Numbered from the stretch's first letter, positions 40,773-50,172 are shown. The stretch is 56,988 bases of DNA from Syntrophorhabdaceae bacterium PtaU1.Bin034 (GCA_002067405.1 MVRP01000008.1:1-56988); one strand, 5' to 3'. Numbers and translations are program-made. Notes: a model not told the origin generated them from the letters alone.

Positions 40773-41743
40773 GAAAGAGAGGGGTTGAGATGGACGGAAT
40801 GGTCGCAGTAACTTACCGGTGCAACAGCCGCTGTATCATGTGCCACACGTGGGCGCACCAGAGCGCGCCTGAAGACGAGATAAGGCCCGAACACCTCCTT
40901 ACCCTGCCGAAACTGGTGCGTCTTAACATAACCGGAGGGGAGCCCTTTTTGAGGGATGACCTGAGTGACATCCTCGATGTGGCGAAAACCAGGGCCAAGC
41001 GCGTGGTGATCAGTACCAACGGATTCCTGACAAGAAAGACCTTGAAAGTAATGGAAAAGCATAAAGACGTGGGGATTCGGATCAGCGTCGACGGCATCGG
41101 AGAGACCCACAACCGCATTCGCGGGTTCAGGAGGGCCCACGAGGCATCTTTCGAGACACTTCGGGGCCTCAAAGAACTGGGGGTAAAAGACCTCGGCATC
41201 GCCGTGACCGCATCCGATCAGAATGCCGGAGAACTGGTAGCGGTCTACGACGTGGCGCGCCGGCATGGCGTGGAGCTCGCAACGGCCATCCTCCACAACG
41301 CCTACTACTTTCATATCGATGACAACGAGATTACCGACAAGGCCAGGGTCGAGGCCGGGCTGCAAAGCCTCGTAAAGGCCTTCCTCCGCTCGCCGTCTCC
41401 GAAGGATTGGTTCAGGGCCTACTTTACGAAGGGCTTCATCGATCAGATGTACGGCAGGCCAAGAGAGTTGAAGTGCACCATGGTTACGGATTCCTTCTTT
41501 ATCGACCCTTACGGAGACATCAGGCCCTGCAATGTCATAGACTATGTATTCGGAAACATCAAGGAAACACCCTTTGATGTGATATGGAACAGCGATAAGG
41601 CCCGCGAAGCGCGCATGATGGTCGATCGATGTGCCGTGAACTGCTGGATGATCGGGAGTGTCGGTCACCTCATACGCCGAAAGTTCTGGATTCCCCTCTC
41701 CTGGATCGCGCAACACAAGTTTTTCGCACGGAATGTCTCGTGA
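40769..41743 (+). CDS. Radical SAM protein with C-terminal cysteine cluster
   Basis: Encodes 324 residues. GTG 40769 is chosen because it overlaps the glycosyltransferase stop (GTGA). The radical SAM cluster is C18-x3-C22-x2-C25 (YRCNSRCIMCH), with TGGEPF (55-60) and ISTNG (81-85) as expected. C-terminal cysteines 236, 254, 288 and 292 (RPCNVIDYVFGN, then RCAVNC) suggest a SPASM-like auxiliary Fe-S site. Such enzymes modify peptides or sugars through radical chemistry. The stop overlaps the next start (GTGA), so it is locked between a glycosyltransferase and the exosortase-EpsI fusion. The substrate is unknown: either the glycan or a sorted protein. Confidence 0.9.
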   Translation: MRKRGVEMDGMVAVTYRCNSRCIMCHTWAHQSAPEDEIRPEHLLTLPKLVRLNITGGEPFLRDDLSDILDVAKTRAKRVVISTNGFLTRKTLKVMEKHKDVGIRISVDGIGETHNRIRGFRRAHEASFETLRGLKELGVKDLGIAVTASDQNAGELVAVYDVARRHGVELATAILHNAYYFHIDDNEITDKARVEAGLQSLVKAFLRSPSPKDWFRAYFTKGFIDQMYGRPRELKCTMVTDSFFIDPYGDIRPCNVIDYVFGNIKETPFDVIWNSDKAREARMMVDRCAVNCWMIGSVGHLIRRKFWIPLSWIAQHKFFARNVS

Positions 41744-43317
41744 TTGATTTGACCTCCAGGTCGACCTTACGGCCCTGGGTGATCGTGGGCGCGCTCCTGG
41801 TGCTCTTTTGCGCAGCCTACTGGGTGCCGCTGAAAGCAATGGTGAATATCTGGTGGACTAACGAGGATTATTCCTACGGATTTCTCATCCCCTTCGGGTC
41901 TGCCTATCTCGCTTGGGAGAGAAGGAGAACCCTCGATGAAGTCACTCTAAGGACAGACTGGCGGTTCTTTGCTCCCCTGGCATTCTTCGTGCTCCTCTCG
42001 CTCTACGGTATCCTGGGCTCGAGCGGAAACATCTCCATGCCCGCCGTTCCGGTCATCCTTTTTCTTCTTGTCGGCTTCTGTTGCGGGCGGGATGTTCTCA
42101 AGAGGCTTGCCTTTCCCATCGCCTTTCTTGTTTTTATGGTTCCTGTCCCCGGCATCATTGAACGATCTTTGGGCATTTTCCTCAAATCCATTTCAACAAG
42201 GTTGGGCGGTGCGCTTATCGATGCCATGGGCGTTCCGGTATTTGTCACCGGCAACATCATCGACCTCGGCGTCACCCAGCTTCAAGTCGTAGATGCATGC
42301 AGCGGAATGCGTTACCTCTCGGTGCTGCTCGCCCTAGGGGTAATGTATTCCTATCTCTTCGAGCATGCCCTCTGGAAACGTCTTTTCTGCGCGGTCGCCA
42401 CGATACCCATTGCAATGATGGTGAACGGGCTGAGGATCGGCGCAACCGGCGTCCTTGCCCAGGAATACGGACCGCAGGTTGCCGAAGGCTTCTTTCACGG
42501 TTTTTCGGCGTGGGTGATGTTTATCATTGCCTTCGCCTTTCTTTTCATTATAGGGAAGCTGTTGAGATACCTGCCGCCCCGGGAGGAACATACCCGGGTG
42601 CCGGCGCCGCAACCCCCCGGGGGCCAACGCCATACCGCAAAGCCACGGGGAGGAAGCGTGCCGAAGGGATTCGTCGTGTCAGTTCTCATCCTTGCGGTCG
42701 TGGGTCTATCGAGCTTCAGCACCGCAAGCTTTCCTCCCATCAAGATCAGGGGCGGGATAGAGCGCTTCCCCCTTGCCTTCGGCGGCTGGGAGGGGAGGCC
42801 GGAGGCCATCGATCCCGAAATGATCACCGCATCGGGGGCGGAAGAGGCCTTCTCGGCGGTCTACAAAAAGAACCGCAGCGATGTCTCTCTCTACATGGGC
42901 TACAGAAGCAGCGCCTTCCTCGCCAACGAGAACTTCTTTCACAGCCCCACGGTATGCCTGCCCTCGTCGGGGTGGACACCGACGGCCACCACCAAACGGG
43001 TGGTAACGGGTGTCCCCTTGTTCCGGGAGCTACCGGTCACGGCGATGGTCATACAGCAGTCAGGGGTAAAATACCTCGTCTATTTCTGGTTCCAGACAAA
43101 GGACAGGGCGACCTCCGACAAGAACATGAACCGGTTTCATCTGACGCTACACGCAATCGCCAGGGACAATTCCCACGACCTCTTCGTTCGTCCCATTATG
43201 GCCATCTCCGCTGACGAAACAACGGAACAAGCCGAAGCAAGAATGGATTCCTTCGTAAGAGATTTGATGCCCGTCCTCCTCGATTTCCTCGAAGAACGCC
43301 AGTACGAAGAACGGTAA
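41740..43317 (+). CDS. xrtD: Exosortase-EpsI fusion (XrtD-like)
   Basis: Encodes 525 residues from GTG 41740, overlapping the radical SAM stop; the open frame further upstream is a shadow. Residues 10-280 are a multi-helix exosortase with Cys187 (VVDACSGMRY), Arg232 (NGLRIGATG) and His253 (EGFFHGFSAW). A basic/proline linker (about 285-310) leads to a further membrane helix and an EpsI domain, with FPLAFGGWEGRPEA, YMGYRSSAFLANENFFHSPT, CLPSSGW and VYFWFQTKDR. Fusion to EpsI is the hallmark I associate with exosortase D, the type paired with VPLPA-CTERM tails, which fits the tails at 3.4, 8.4 and 11.9 kb. Confidence 0.92.
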   Translation: MIDLTSRSTLRPWVIVGALLVLFCAAYWVPLKAMVNIWWTNEDYSYGFLIPFGSAYLAWERRRTLDEVTLRTDWRFFAPLAFFVLLSLYGILGSSGNISMPAVPVILFLLVGFCCGRDVLKRLAFPIAFLVFMVPVPGIIERSLGIFLKSISTRLGGALIDAMGVPVFVTGNIIDLGVTQLQVVDACSGMRYLSVLLALGVMYSYLFEHALWKRLFCAVATIPIAMMVNGLRIGATGVLAQEYGPQVAEGFFHGFSAWVMFIIAFAFLFIIGKLLRYLPPREEHTRVPAPQPPGGQRHTAKPRGGSVPKGFVVSVLILAVVGLSSFSTASFPPIKIRGGIERFPLAFGGWEGRPEAIDPEMITASGAEEAFSAVYKKNRSDVSLYMGYRSSAFLANENFFHSPTVCLPSSGWTPTATTKRVVTGVPLFRELPVTAMVIQQSGVKYLVYFWFQTKDRATSDKNMNRFHLTLHAIARDNSHDLFVRPIMAISADETTEQAEARMDSFVRDLMPVLLDFLEERQYEER

Positions 43318-43332
43318 CAAGCACTCGATCGC

Positions 43333-44982
43333 ATGGCCATCCTGAGTTCCGCACTGTTTTCCTTTTTCATAAGTCTCGCCCTCATTCCGATATTGACGCG
43401 TGTGGCCGTCGCCCGCGGCATAGGCCTCGACAAACCGGACGCACGGAAGGTGCACACCGCCCCCATTCCCCGTGTGGGAGGGGTCGCGATTGCAGTGAGC
43501 GTGTACGCGGTCGTCCTCCCCGGGCCGGTTCATGAGTCCCGTTTTGTCGTGGCTTTTGCGATAGCTGCGGCCGTCGTCATCGCCGCGGGCTTGCTCGATG
43601 ATGTGAGAGGCGCAGGCTTCCGGGTCAAGTTCCTGGCCCAGATTGCGGCTGCCCTCTTGATGGTGTTCTACGGGAACCTTCGCATTCACAACCTGGGGGG
43701 CTTGCTCCCCGACGGCTGGCTCCTGCCCGATTTTGTCGCGATCCCCCTCACCGTCATCGCCATCGTCGGCGTCACCAATGCGGTGAACCTGTCCGACGGC
43801 CTCGACGGGTTGGCGGGCGGGATATGCCTCCTCAGCTTCTGCAGCCTTGGTTACCTTGCGTATCTCGACGGAAACCTCATTGTAACGCTGCTGAGCGTTG
43901 CCCTGGCCGGATCCCTGTTCGGGTTCCTCCGTTACAACACCTACCCGGCCAACCTCTTTCTCGGCGATACGGGAAGTCAGCTCCTCGGCTTTTCCGCGAT
44001 AACACTGTCGCTCGATCTCACGCAGGGGGCGACGCCCTTGAGCCCCCTTCTGCCACTTCTCGTGCTCGGATTCCCGGTGCTCGACACCGTCACGGTAATG
44101 GCCCAGCGGATTTCCGAAAGACGACCGCTCTTTGCGCCCGACAGAAACCATTTCCATCACCGTCTCATGGGGTTCGGCTTGCCTCACGCCGAGGCCGTCC
44201 TCATCATTTATGTCATTCAGGTGCTCCTGGTGGTGGGCGCCTATCTGTTGAGATTCCGCTCGGAATGGCTGATCCTGTCCACTTACGCGCTCTTTAGTGC
44301 CGCCATTCTGCTGGCCTTCCACGGAGGGGACACCGGACACCTCAATTTCCGGCGTTACGATCTGATCGAAAAACTATTCGCCCGTCCTTTGAGGTCGATG
44401 CGCGAAAGAGGGCTCTTCATACGGGTGACATTCCGGACCCTGCAGGTGGCGTTGCCCCTGCTTCTTTTCACCGCTACCCTTCTTCCCCGCAACATCCCCG
44501 GGGAGTTTTCGGTGGTGTCAATCGTCTGGTTGGCGCTCTTATTGGCGGCACAGATATTCAAGCCGGCATGGATGAGAGGGGCTCTCATGTTCGTGCTCTA
44601 CCCCTTTGTCCCGATACTGATGGTATTGAGCGTCAGTTCCGCGCGTGACATTCAAAGCGACCTCTTTCCCACGATCGGCAATCTCTTCTTTGTGGCCGTG
44701 GTCGTTCTTGCGGTTCTCACGCTCCGGTTCACGAGGAGAACGAAGGGCTTCAAAGCCACCCCGACGGATTTCCTCATCCTCTTCCTTGCCCTGGTCTTCC
44801 CCTATCTGCTCGCGAATTATATCCCTTTTGAAAATCCGTCGATGGCAGCAGTGCGGATCATAGTCCTCTTTTTCGGATATGAAGTGCTCATTGGGGAGCT
44901 AAGGACAAAGGTCGTGAGTCTCTCGGAAGCCACCATCCCCTCCCTGGCGATGATCGTCTTTCGGGGGTTGGCAGGCTGGTAA
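43333..44982 (+). CDS. WecA/MraY-type sugar-phosphate transferase with long C-terminal extension
   Basis: Encodes 549 residues. Motifs are DDVR (89-92), NLSDGLDGLAGG (152-163), FLGDTGS (209-215) and HFHHRL (273-278), the catalytic and metal set of polyprenyl-phosphate N-acetylhexosamine-1-phosphate transferases. It should start glycan assembly on undecaprenyl phosphate, probably with GlcNAc- or GalNAc-1-phosphate. The family is normally about 350 residues; here about 200 extra residues with five or more membrane helices follow. It is the only initiating transferase seen in the window. Confidence 0.92.
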   Translation: MAILSSALFSFFISLALIPILTRVAVARGIGLDKPDARKVHTAPIPRVGGVAIAVSVYAVVLPGPVHESRFVVAFAIAAAVVIAAGLLDDVRGAGFRVKFLAQIAAALLMVFYGNLRIHNLGGLLPDGWLLPDFVAIPLTVIAIVGVTNAVNLSDGLDGLAGGICLLSFCSLGYLAYLDGNLIVTLLSVALAGSLFGFLRYNTYPANLFLGDTGSQLLGFSAITLSLDLTQGATPLSPLLPLLVLGFPVLDTVTVMAQRISERRPLFAPDRNHFHHRLMGFGLPHAEAVLIIYVIQVLLVVGAYLLRFRSEWLILSTYALFSAAILLAFHGGDTGHLNFRRYDLIEKLFARPLRSMRERGLFIRVTFRTLQVALPLLLFTATLLPRNIPGEFSVVSIVWLALLLAAQIFKPAWMRGALMFVLYPFVPILMVLSVSSARDIQSDLFPTIGNLFFVAVVVLAVLTLRFTRRTKGFKATPTDFLILFLALVFPYLLANYIPFENPSMAAVRIIVLFFGYEVLIGELRTKVVSLSEATIPSLAMIVFRGLAGW

Positions 44983-45056
44983 TAATCGTAGAGGTCGGCC
45001 GATCGGTCACAAACGAATAATGTTTTTCCGGTTCATGATGCTCAAGGAGGTTTGAA

Positions 45057-47468
45057 ATGATCGCGAAATGGAACAAGGCAGCCATATTGCTCCTCGCTGT
45101 TGTCGTGCTTGCGGCGTGCGGCGGCCCCGAGCAGAAGAAGATGAAGTTTTACAACAAGGGGAAGGCGCTTTATGAGAAAGGCGATTACGTGAGGGCGCGC
45201 ATCGAGTTCAAGAACGCCATCCAGATCGATCCGAAGTTCTCAAACGCCTACTACATGCTTGGGCGGACATCCCTGAATACGGGAAATATCAGGGAAGCCT
45301 ACGGGAGCCTAACGAAGGCGGTCGATCTGGAGCCCGGGAACCTGAAGGCCCAGACCGAGCTGGCCAAGTTGCTGCTCCGGGGTGGAGCGCCCGACAAGGC
45401 AGCGGAGAAGGCGGAATTGGTCCTCAAGTCGGAGACCGACAACGGAGAAGCAATAGCGGTCAAGGCCTCGATCTCCCTCGCGAAGAAGGAACCTCAAAAA
45501 GCCATTGCGATGCTCGAGGAGAAGGTCACCCGAGGCGTAACGGCACCCGAGGTTTTCATGGTTCTTGCGGCAGCGTACAATCAGACGGAAAACAAACAGG
45601 CCGCCCTCAAGACTCTGCTTCGGGGTATCGAGGCCAACCCGAAGTCGGTCGCCCTCAACATCGTCCTCACCGATTTCTACGCCAGGAACAAGCAAGCAGA
45701 TGATGCGATCCGCGTCCTCCAGCACATAATCGCGCTCGAGCCGGACAAGCCGGCGCATAAGATCTCCCTGGCCGGCTTCTATTGGGACACCGGCAAGGAA
45801 CAACAAGCACGCGAGCTGCTGCAGCAGGTCATCACGGGTGACAAGAAAGGAGAAAATGAAGATTCATATCTCCTGGTCTGTGCCTTCTATCTCAGGAGAA
45901 ACAACGTGAAGGAGGCGGAGAAGATCCTCACGGCGGGTATCGGGGATAACAACAAGAGTCACAAACTGCGGCTCGCCCTGTCGGACCTCTACGCCAACAC
46001 AGGCAAGGGTGACGATGCGTTGAAGGTCCTGAAAGAATATCTCACCATCGACAAGAAAGCGTCGAGTCCCGGGACTATCGAAACGAAGAATGCCCTGGCC
46101 AAGCTCCTCTTTGCCCGCCAACAGATCGACGAGGCGAAGAAGTACATCGACGACGTGCTGAAAGAGAGCCCCAAGAACGTTGACGCCCATTTCATGAAGG
46201 GGAACGTGTTTCTCGCCAGGCAGGACGGGACTTCGGCCGTTGCCGAGTTCCGGACGGTCATCACCGAAAGACCTCAATTCGTCACCGGCTATGTCAGGGC
46301 AGCAGAAGCGTATGCGATGACGGGCCAGTGGAACCTCGCCTCCGATGTTTTGCAGAGCGCGCTGAAAATCGACCCCAAGTCGCGCGAAGTAGCGCTGGCA
46401 TTTGCCCGCATCGAGGCGGCACAGAAGGAATTCGGCAAGGCCGAGACCCGTCTGCGAAAATGGCTCGACGAGAATCCCAATGACCTTCAGGCAAGAGATC
46501 TTCTCGGCGATGTGTATATAGCGAAAAAAGAACCGGGACGGGCAGAGGCTGAATACAACGAGATCGTGAAAAAAGCGCCACAGATCCCCGCAGGCCACTT
46601 GAAGCTCGCGGCGTTCGCCATGAGTAGGGGGAACCTGGACAAAGCCAGGTCCGAGTATGAGCAGGTCCTGAAGCTGAACCCCAATATCCTCGCTGCCTTC
46701 GAGTCGCTGGTTCAGATCCACACCGTTCAGAAACAGTTCGGCCCGGCGAAGAAGCTGTGCGAGGACCGCGCGAGGCAGTATCCGAAGGACCCCATACCCT
46801 ATAATCTCCTCGGTCAAGTGTACGCCAGCGAGAAGGATTACAAGAAGGCAGAGGAGGCCTTCAGCAAGGCGATGGAATTGCAGCCTTCCTGGCCGGCTCC
46901 GCTCGAGAATCTGACAAAGCTCGATTTGGTCCAGGGCCGCGCCGCGGCCGCGCAAAAAAGGCTGGAGGACCTCGTTCTCGCCAAGCCGGACAACCTAGTT
47001 GCATACGACCTGCTGGCTGAGATCTATGTCGCCACCAGGAAGTTCGAAAAGGCTGCTTCAGCCTACGAGAAAATCCTCGCAAAGCAGCCCGACAACTGGT
47101 CCACGGCAAACAACCTGGCCTTCCTGTTGACTATTCAGAACAATTCAGCCAAGGACCTCAGGAAGGCACAAGAGTTGGCTGAAAAAGCGCTCATGGCCCG
47201 TCCAAATGAGCCGTCAGTTCAGGACACTCTCGCCTGGGTCTCCTACATGAATGGCGACACGGGCCGGGCACAGGAGCTTATCGCAAAAGCCAAGGCCCGC
47301 CTGCCCGACAGCGCACTCGTGAATTACCACAGCGGCATGATCTCCTGGAAGGCGGGGAAACTCGCCGAGGCAAAGGAAAGCCTGAAAAAAGCGGTTGAAT
47401 CAAAAATCCCCTTTGAGGGAAAGGATGAGGCGCGAAAAACCCTGGAGAAGCTTAAGATGCGCTCGTAG
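45057..47468 (+). CDS. prsT: PrsT-like TPR lipoprotein of the PEP-CTERM system
   Basis: Encodes 803 residues, with AAGGAGG seven bases before ATG 45057. The lipobox is VVVLAACGG (Cys21). The rest is about twenty tetratricopeptide repeats (for example AYYMLGRTSLNTGNIREAYG and PYNLLGQVYASEKDYKKAEE). Length, lipobox and repeat pattern match PrsT, which accompanies exosortase loci. It is probably anchored in the periplasm as a scaffold for glycan or protein export. It closes the plus-strand locus and is followed by a strong terminator. Confidence 0.92.
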   Translation: MIAKWNKAAILLLAVVVLAACGGPEQKKMKFYNKGKALYEKGDYVRARIEFKNAIQIDPKFSNAYYMLGRTSLNTGNIREAYGSLTKAVDLEPGNLKAQTELAKLLLRGGAPDKAAEKAELVLKSETDNGEAIAVKASISLAKKEPQKAIAMLEEKVTRGVTAPEVFMVLAAAYNQTENKQAALKTLLRGIEANPKSVALNIVLTDFYARNKQADDAIRVLQHIIALEPDKPAHKISLAGFYWDTGKEQQARELLQQVITGDKKGENEDSYLLVCAFYLRRNNVKEAEKILTAGIGDNNKSHKLRLALSDLYANTGKGDDALKVLKEYLTIDKKASSPGTIETKNALAKLLFARQQIDEAKKYIDDVLKESPKNVDAHFMKGNVFLARQDGTSAVAEFRTVITERPQFVTGYVRAAEAYAMTGQWNLASDVLQSALKIDPKSREVALAFARIEAAQKEFGKAETRLRKWLDENPNDLQARDLLGDVYIAKKEPGRAEAEYNEIVKKAPQIPAGHLKLAAFAMSRGNLDKARSEYEQVLKLNPNILAAFESLVQIHTVQKQFGPAKKLCEDRARQYPKDPIPYNLLGQVYASEKDYKKAEEAFSKAMELQPSWPAPLENLTKLDLVQGRAAAAQKRLEDLVLAKPDNLVAYDLLAEIYVATRKFEKAASAYEKILAKQPDNWSTANNLAFLLTIQNNSAKDLRKAQELAEKALMARPNEPSVQDTLAWVSYMNGDTGRAQELIAKAKARLPDSALVNYHSGMISWKAGKLAEAKESLKKAVESKIPFEGKDEARKTLEKLKMRS

Positions 47469-47507
47469 ATAAGCGCTGCTTCCCGCTATTGTCCTGCTCT
47501 TAATTGA

Positions 47508-47543
47508 CGGGCAGAGGGCCTCGGCCTTCTGCCCGGTTTTTTT
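47508..47543 (+). terminator. Rho-independent terminator
   Basis: CGGGCAGAGGGCC (47508-47520) pairs with GGCCTTCTGCCCG (47523-47535) with one G-T wobble, and a run of seven T follows (47537-47543). It ends the 33-kb plus-strand locus before the convergent export operon. Confidence 0.9.
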
Positions 47544-47628
47544 GCTGCCTTCCTTTCACTCCGACCTGTGTGCGCTCATCACTTCCACTCTGTCCGGGTA
47601 CCTGCCTGCGGGTGTTCGCTTCATCCTT

Positions 47629-48531
47629 TCACTCAGACTTACGCGTGTTCAGGACAAGGCCGAGCACCTTCTCCCCGGGCAATACTTCCAGCGCCCTTCT
47701 CACGTCGTGTATGGGAGTGAATCCGGCAGCGACGACCACCAGGATGTGATCCATCAGACGGGCGAGGGCAAGTGTGTCGGCAGCAGTGAGGACGGGTGGG
47801 ACATCGAAGAAGATGTAACGCTCGGGGTACCTGTTCTTCATCTCCTGAACGAGATCCTTCATACGAGGGGAGCCGACGAGCTCGGCGCTGTCCCTCACGG
47901 CTGCACCCCCTGATATGAGCGTGAGCTTCTCGACGCCGGGCCACACGATGAGGTCTGGGAGCGGCCGGTTCTCGAGAAAGTAATCGCCCAGCCCCACGCC
48001 GGTGTTCAGGCCGAGCAACTTGTGGATTTGCTGCCTTCTGAGGTCGGCGTCGACGAGCAGGACCGTCTGTTGAAACTCACGCGCAAAGGTGAAGGAGAGG
48101 TTTACCGCGGTGACGGTCTTTCCCTCTCCCGGAAGGGCGGAAGTAACCATGATCGTCCTGCCGCCGCCGTTCGCGGTCCTGTTGAGGATGTGGGTGCGGA
48201 TGACCTTGAAGGCCTCCACATCCGTATTATCGGGAGAAACTGCGATGCACCGGTTGGCGGCCGCGGTGAGAGGATTCAAGGAAACCGCGCGGGAGTGCGT
48301 ATAGGTGGGCGATACCCAGCCTGCCAGCCCCTTTCGTGACGGATCACTCGTTCCCTGGCGTAGTTGCCCGTCCGGTGCCAAGCGGTCCTTGTCTTCCATC
48401 CCCCCTTTCGTCTGCTCCGCGGGATTCCACGGCATCCGTGTCGGTCTCGTGTGCTGTTTTGCCACATTTTTCAATGAACTCCAGATACCTTTCGCCTGTC
48501 CCATTATTCCACTATTCCGATTTTCCATCAT
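47629..48531 (-). CDS. Exosortase-locus BY-kinase-like ATPase (Wzc-C/CpsD-like)
   Basis: Encodes 300 residues. ATG 48531 follows AAGGGGGA; ATG 48528 has better spacing. Residues 1-80 are a variable basic stretch. Residues 95-290 hold the P-loop: Walker A SALPGEGKT (131-139), A' VLLVDADLR (157-165) and B IFFDVPP (240-246). These define bacterial tyrosine kinases and related MinD-like regulators that control Wzz/Wza export. The C-terminus ends LNTRKSE without the tyrosine cluster usually autophosphorylated. It is the last gene of the four-gene export operon. Confidence 0.88.
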   Translation of the reverse strand: MMENRNSGIMGQAKGIWSSLKNVAKQHTRPTRMPWNPAEQTKGGMEDKDRLAPDGQLRQGTSDPSRKGLAGWVSPTYTHSRAVSLNPLTAAANRCIAVSPDNTDVEAFKVIRTHILNRTANGGGRTIMVTSALPGEGKTVTAVNLSFTFAREFQQTVLLVDADLRRQQIHKLLGLNTGVGLGDYFLENRPLPDLIVWPGVEKLTLISGGAAVRDSAELVGSPRMKDLVQEMKNRYPERYIFFDVPPVLTAADTLALARLMDHILVVVAAGFTPIHDVRRALEVLPGEKVLGLVLNTRKSE

Positions 48532-48582
48532 TCCCCCTTAAATGCGTTAGTGGAAGCGATGAAACATCCTCGCTTTCTCGCA

Positions 48583-50172
48583 CTACAGCCTCCGCCCGAT
48601 CTTTGCCCATAATATGTCCAAATCCATAATGAAGAAGTGAAAGATAAGAACGGCGGCGATGCACAGGACTACACAGCCGGCAACGAGCCTGATCCGCTTT
48701 GTCCGCTCATGCTGCCTGTCCTCCTCGGTAATGATCGGCGGCACGGTGCCTATCACTTCATAACCGGTGGCAAGGGCGAGTTGAATCTCGCTTCTCACCG
48801 ACTGGTCGCCATACTCCCTGAGAGCAACGCTCGCCACACCCCCGCCGATGCCGAGGAACAGGCCGACGAGGAGGATGGCGGGGACGTTGGGACTTACGGG
48901 CTTCTCAGGAAGACGGGCGGGGTCGATGAGGGTGAAGCGTTCTCCCATCTGCTGTTTCTCGAGACCCTGGGCGACCCTCGCCTCCAGGACCTTCTTCATC
49001 AGGTCATCATACTTGACCTGGAGATTCTGTCTCTCCACCATCAGGGCCTTGTATGCTTCCTCCACCCGGGGGCTCGCCTCGTTTCGTTGAATATAGCCTC
49101 CCCGTTTCTTCTCTGCCTCGATAAGCTGTCTCTTGACCGACTCTATGTCTGCCTGGGTACCCGCAAGCTGGGAGGCAAGAGTCACGTAGGAGGGGTTGTC
49201 CGGCTGATCCGCCACTGACGTGAGGCCCTTCTTCGGGGAACCACCTTCCTCCAAACGGGCGGACGATTCGATCCGTTTCGTGAGATCCTCGATGTCCGCC
49301 CTCGTCTTCTTCACATCCGGGTACTTGTCCGAATAGCGGTTCTCCAGTTGGACCAGCTTTGCCTTCAGTTCTTTCAGCAGGGCCTTATCCTGGCTCACCG
49401 TCTCGGCCGGGACGGTCGCGAGCTGGGTCTCGAGATAGCTTTCCTTTTCTCTCAGTGTCCGGAGCTGATCCCGCAGGTGGTCGATATCCCTCTCGGACCT
49501 GTCGAGGTTCTGCATGTTGACCTGGAGAAGCTCGGGGAGGGCTTCGATGTTCTTCGCCTTGAAGGCGGCAATCCTCGCATCCAGGTTCGTCAGGTTCTCC
49601 CTCACCGTCTTCGCCTCTTCCTCGAGGAAGCGCGAGGCCCCGGCGGAAAGCTCCGCCCTCACCTTCAGGTTCTCTTCGAGATAGAGGGACGCGAGGACGC
49701 TCGCCACCTGCTGCACGACCTGGGGTTGCTTCCCGTCGTAGGCAAGGCTGAAGGCGATGGTCGCGGTGCCTGCCTGTCCCGTCCTCGGGTCCCGGCCCTC
49801 GGCGCTTATCGTCTTCAGGGTGATGTCTTTTCGCATGATCGCGATGATCTCTTCGGTCGTCATCTTCTGCCTGAGGTCTGCGTAAAGGTTGAAACGGTTC
49901 ATTATCTCGAGCAGCTTGGTGGCGCTCATGATCCGCTGATTGATGGCCTGGAGCCGTTCCTCGGCAAAGCCCGTTACCGTCGTCACGACGTAGTCCCGGG
50001 GGATGTCCTGTTCCTCTATGAGTATGGTCGAGGTGGAACGGTACTTGGGTGGCAGGACCAGGGCGACCGTGAGGGCCGCGAGAAAGATCACCAGCGTCGG
50101 GAGAATAAAGCTCAGCTTCCGGCGTTTTAGGATGGCAACGTAATCATTGAGGGTCTTTAGGTTCTCTTCCAT
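48583..50172 (-). CDS. Wzz/GumC-type chain-length determinant
   Basis: Encodes 529 residues from ATG 50172; in-frame ATG 50214 would add 14 residues. A GGAGG lies 11 bases upstream of 50172. Membrane helix 1 is near residues 20-41 (LSFILPTLVIFLAALTVALV). A large periplasmic region is mostly coiled coil (residues 160-390). The PARLPEKPVSPN motif comes before helix 2 (VPAILLVGLFLGIGGG), as in Wzz/GumC proteins. An additional helix lies at the C-terminus. It sets polymer length and links the inner membrane to the Wza channel. No kinase domain is fused; the ATPase is the next gene. Confidence 0.92.
   Translation of the reverse strand: MEENLKTLNDYVAILKRRKLSFILPTLVIFLAALTVALVLPPKYRSTSTILIEEQDIPRDYVVTTVTGFAEERLQAINQRIMSATKLLEIMNRFNLYADLRQKMTTEEIIAIMRKDITLKTISAEGRDPRTGQAGTATIAFSLAYDGKQPQVVQQVASVLASLYLEENLKVRAELSAGASRFLEEEAKTVRENLTNLDARIAAFKAKNIEALPELLQVNMQNLDRSERDIDHLRDQLRTLREKESYLETQLATVPAETVSQDKALLKELKAKLVQLENRYSDKYPDVKKTRADIEDLTKRIESSARLEEGGSPKKGLTSVADQPDNPSYVTLASQLAGTQADIESVKRQLIEAEKKRGGYIQRNEASPRVEEAYKALMVERQNLQVKYDDLMKKVLEARVAQGLEKQQMGERFTLIDPARLPEKPVSPNVPAILLVGLFLGIGGGVASVALREYGDQSVRSEIQLALATGYEVIGTVPPIITEEDRQHERTKRIRLVAGCVVLCIAAVLIFHFFIMDLDILWAKIGRRL

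Noticed and set aside
43147..44340. Long minus-strand open frame (397 codons)
   Set aside because: Antisense to the exosortase-EpsI fusion and WecA-like genes, highly charged low-quality sequence, no start signals.
45864..46955. Minus-strand open frame (363 codons)
   Set aside because: Mirror of the TPR repeats of PrsT; no independent evidence.
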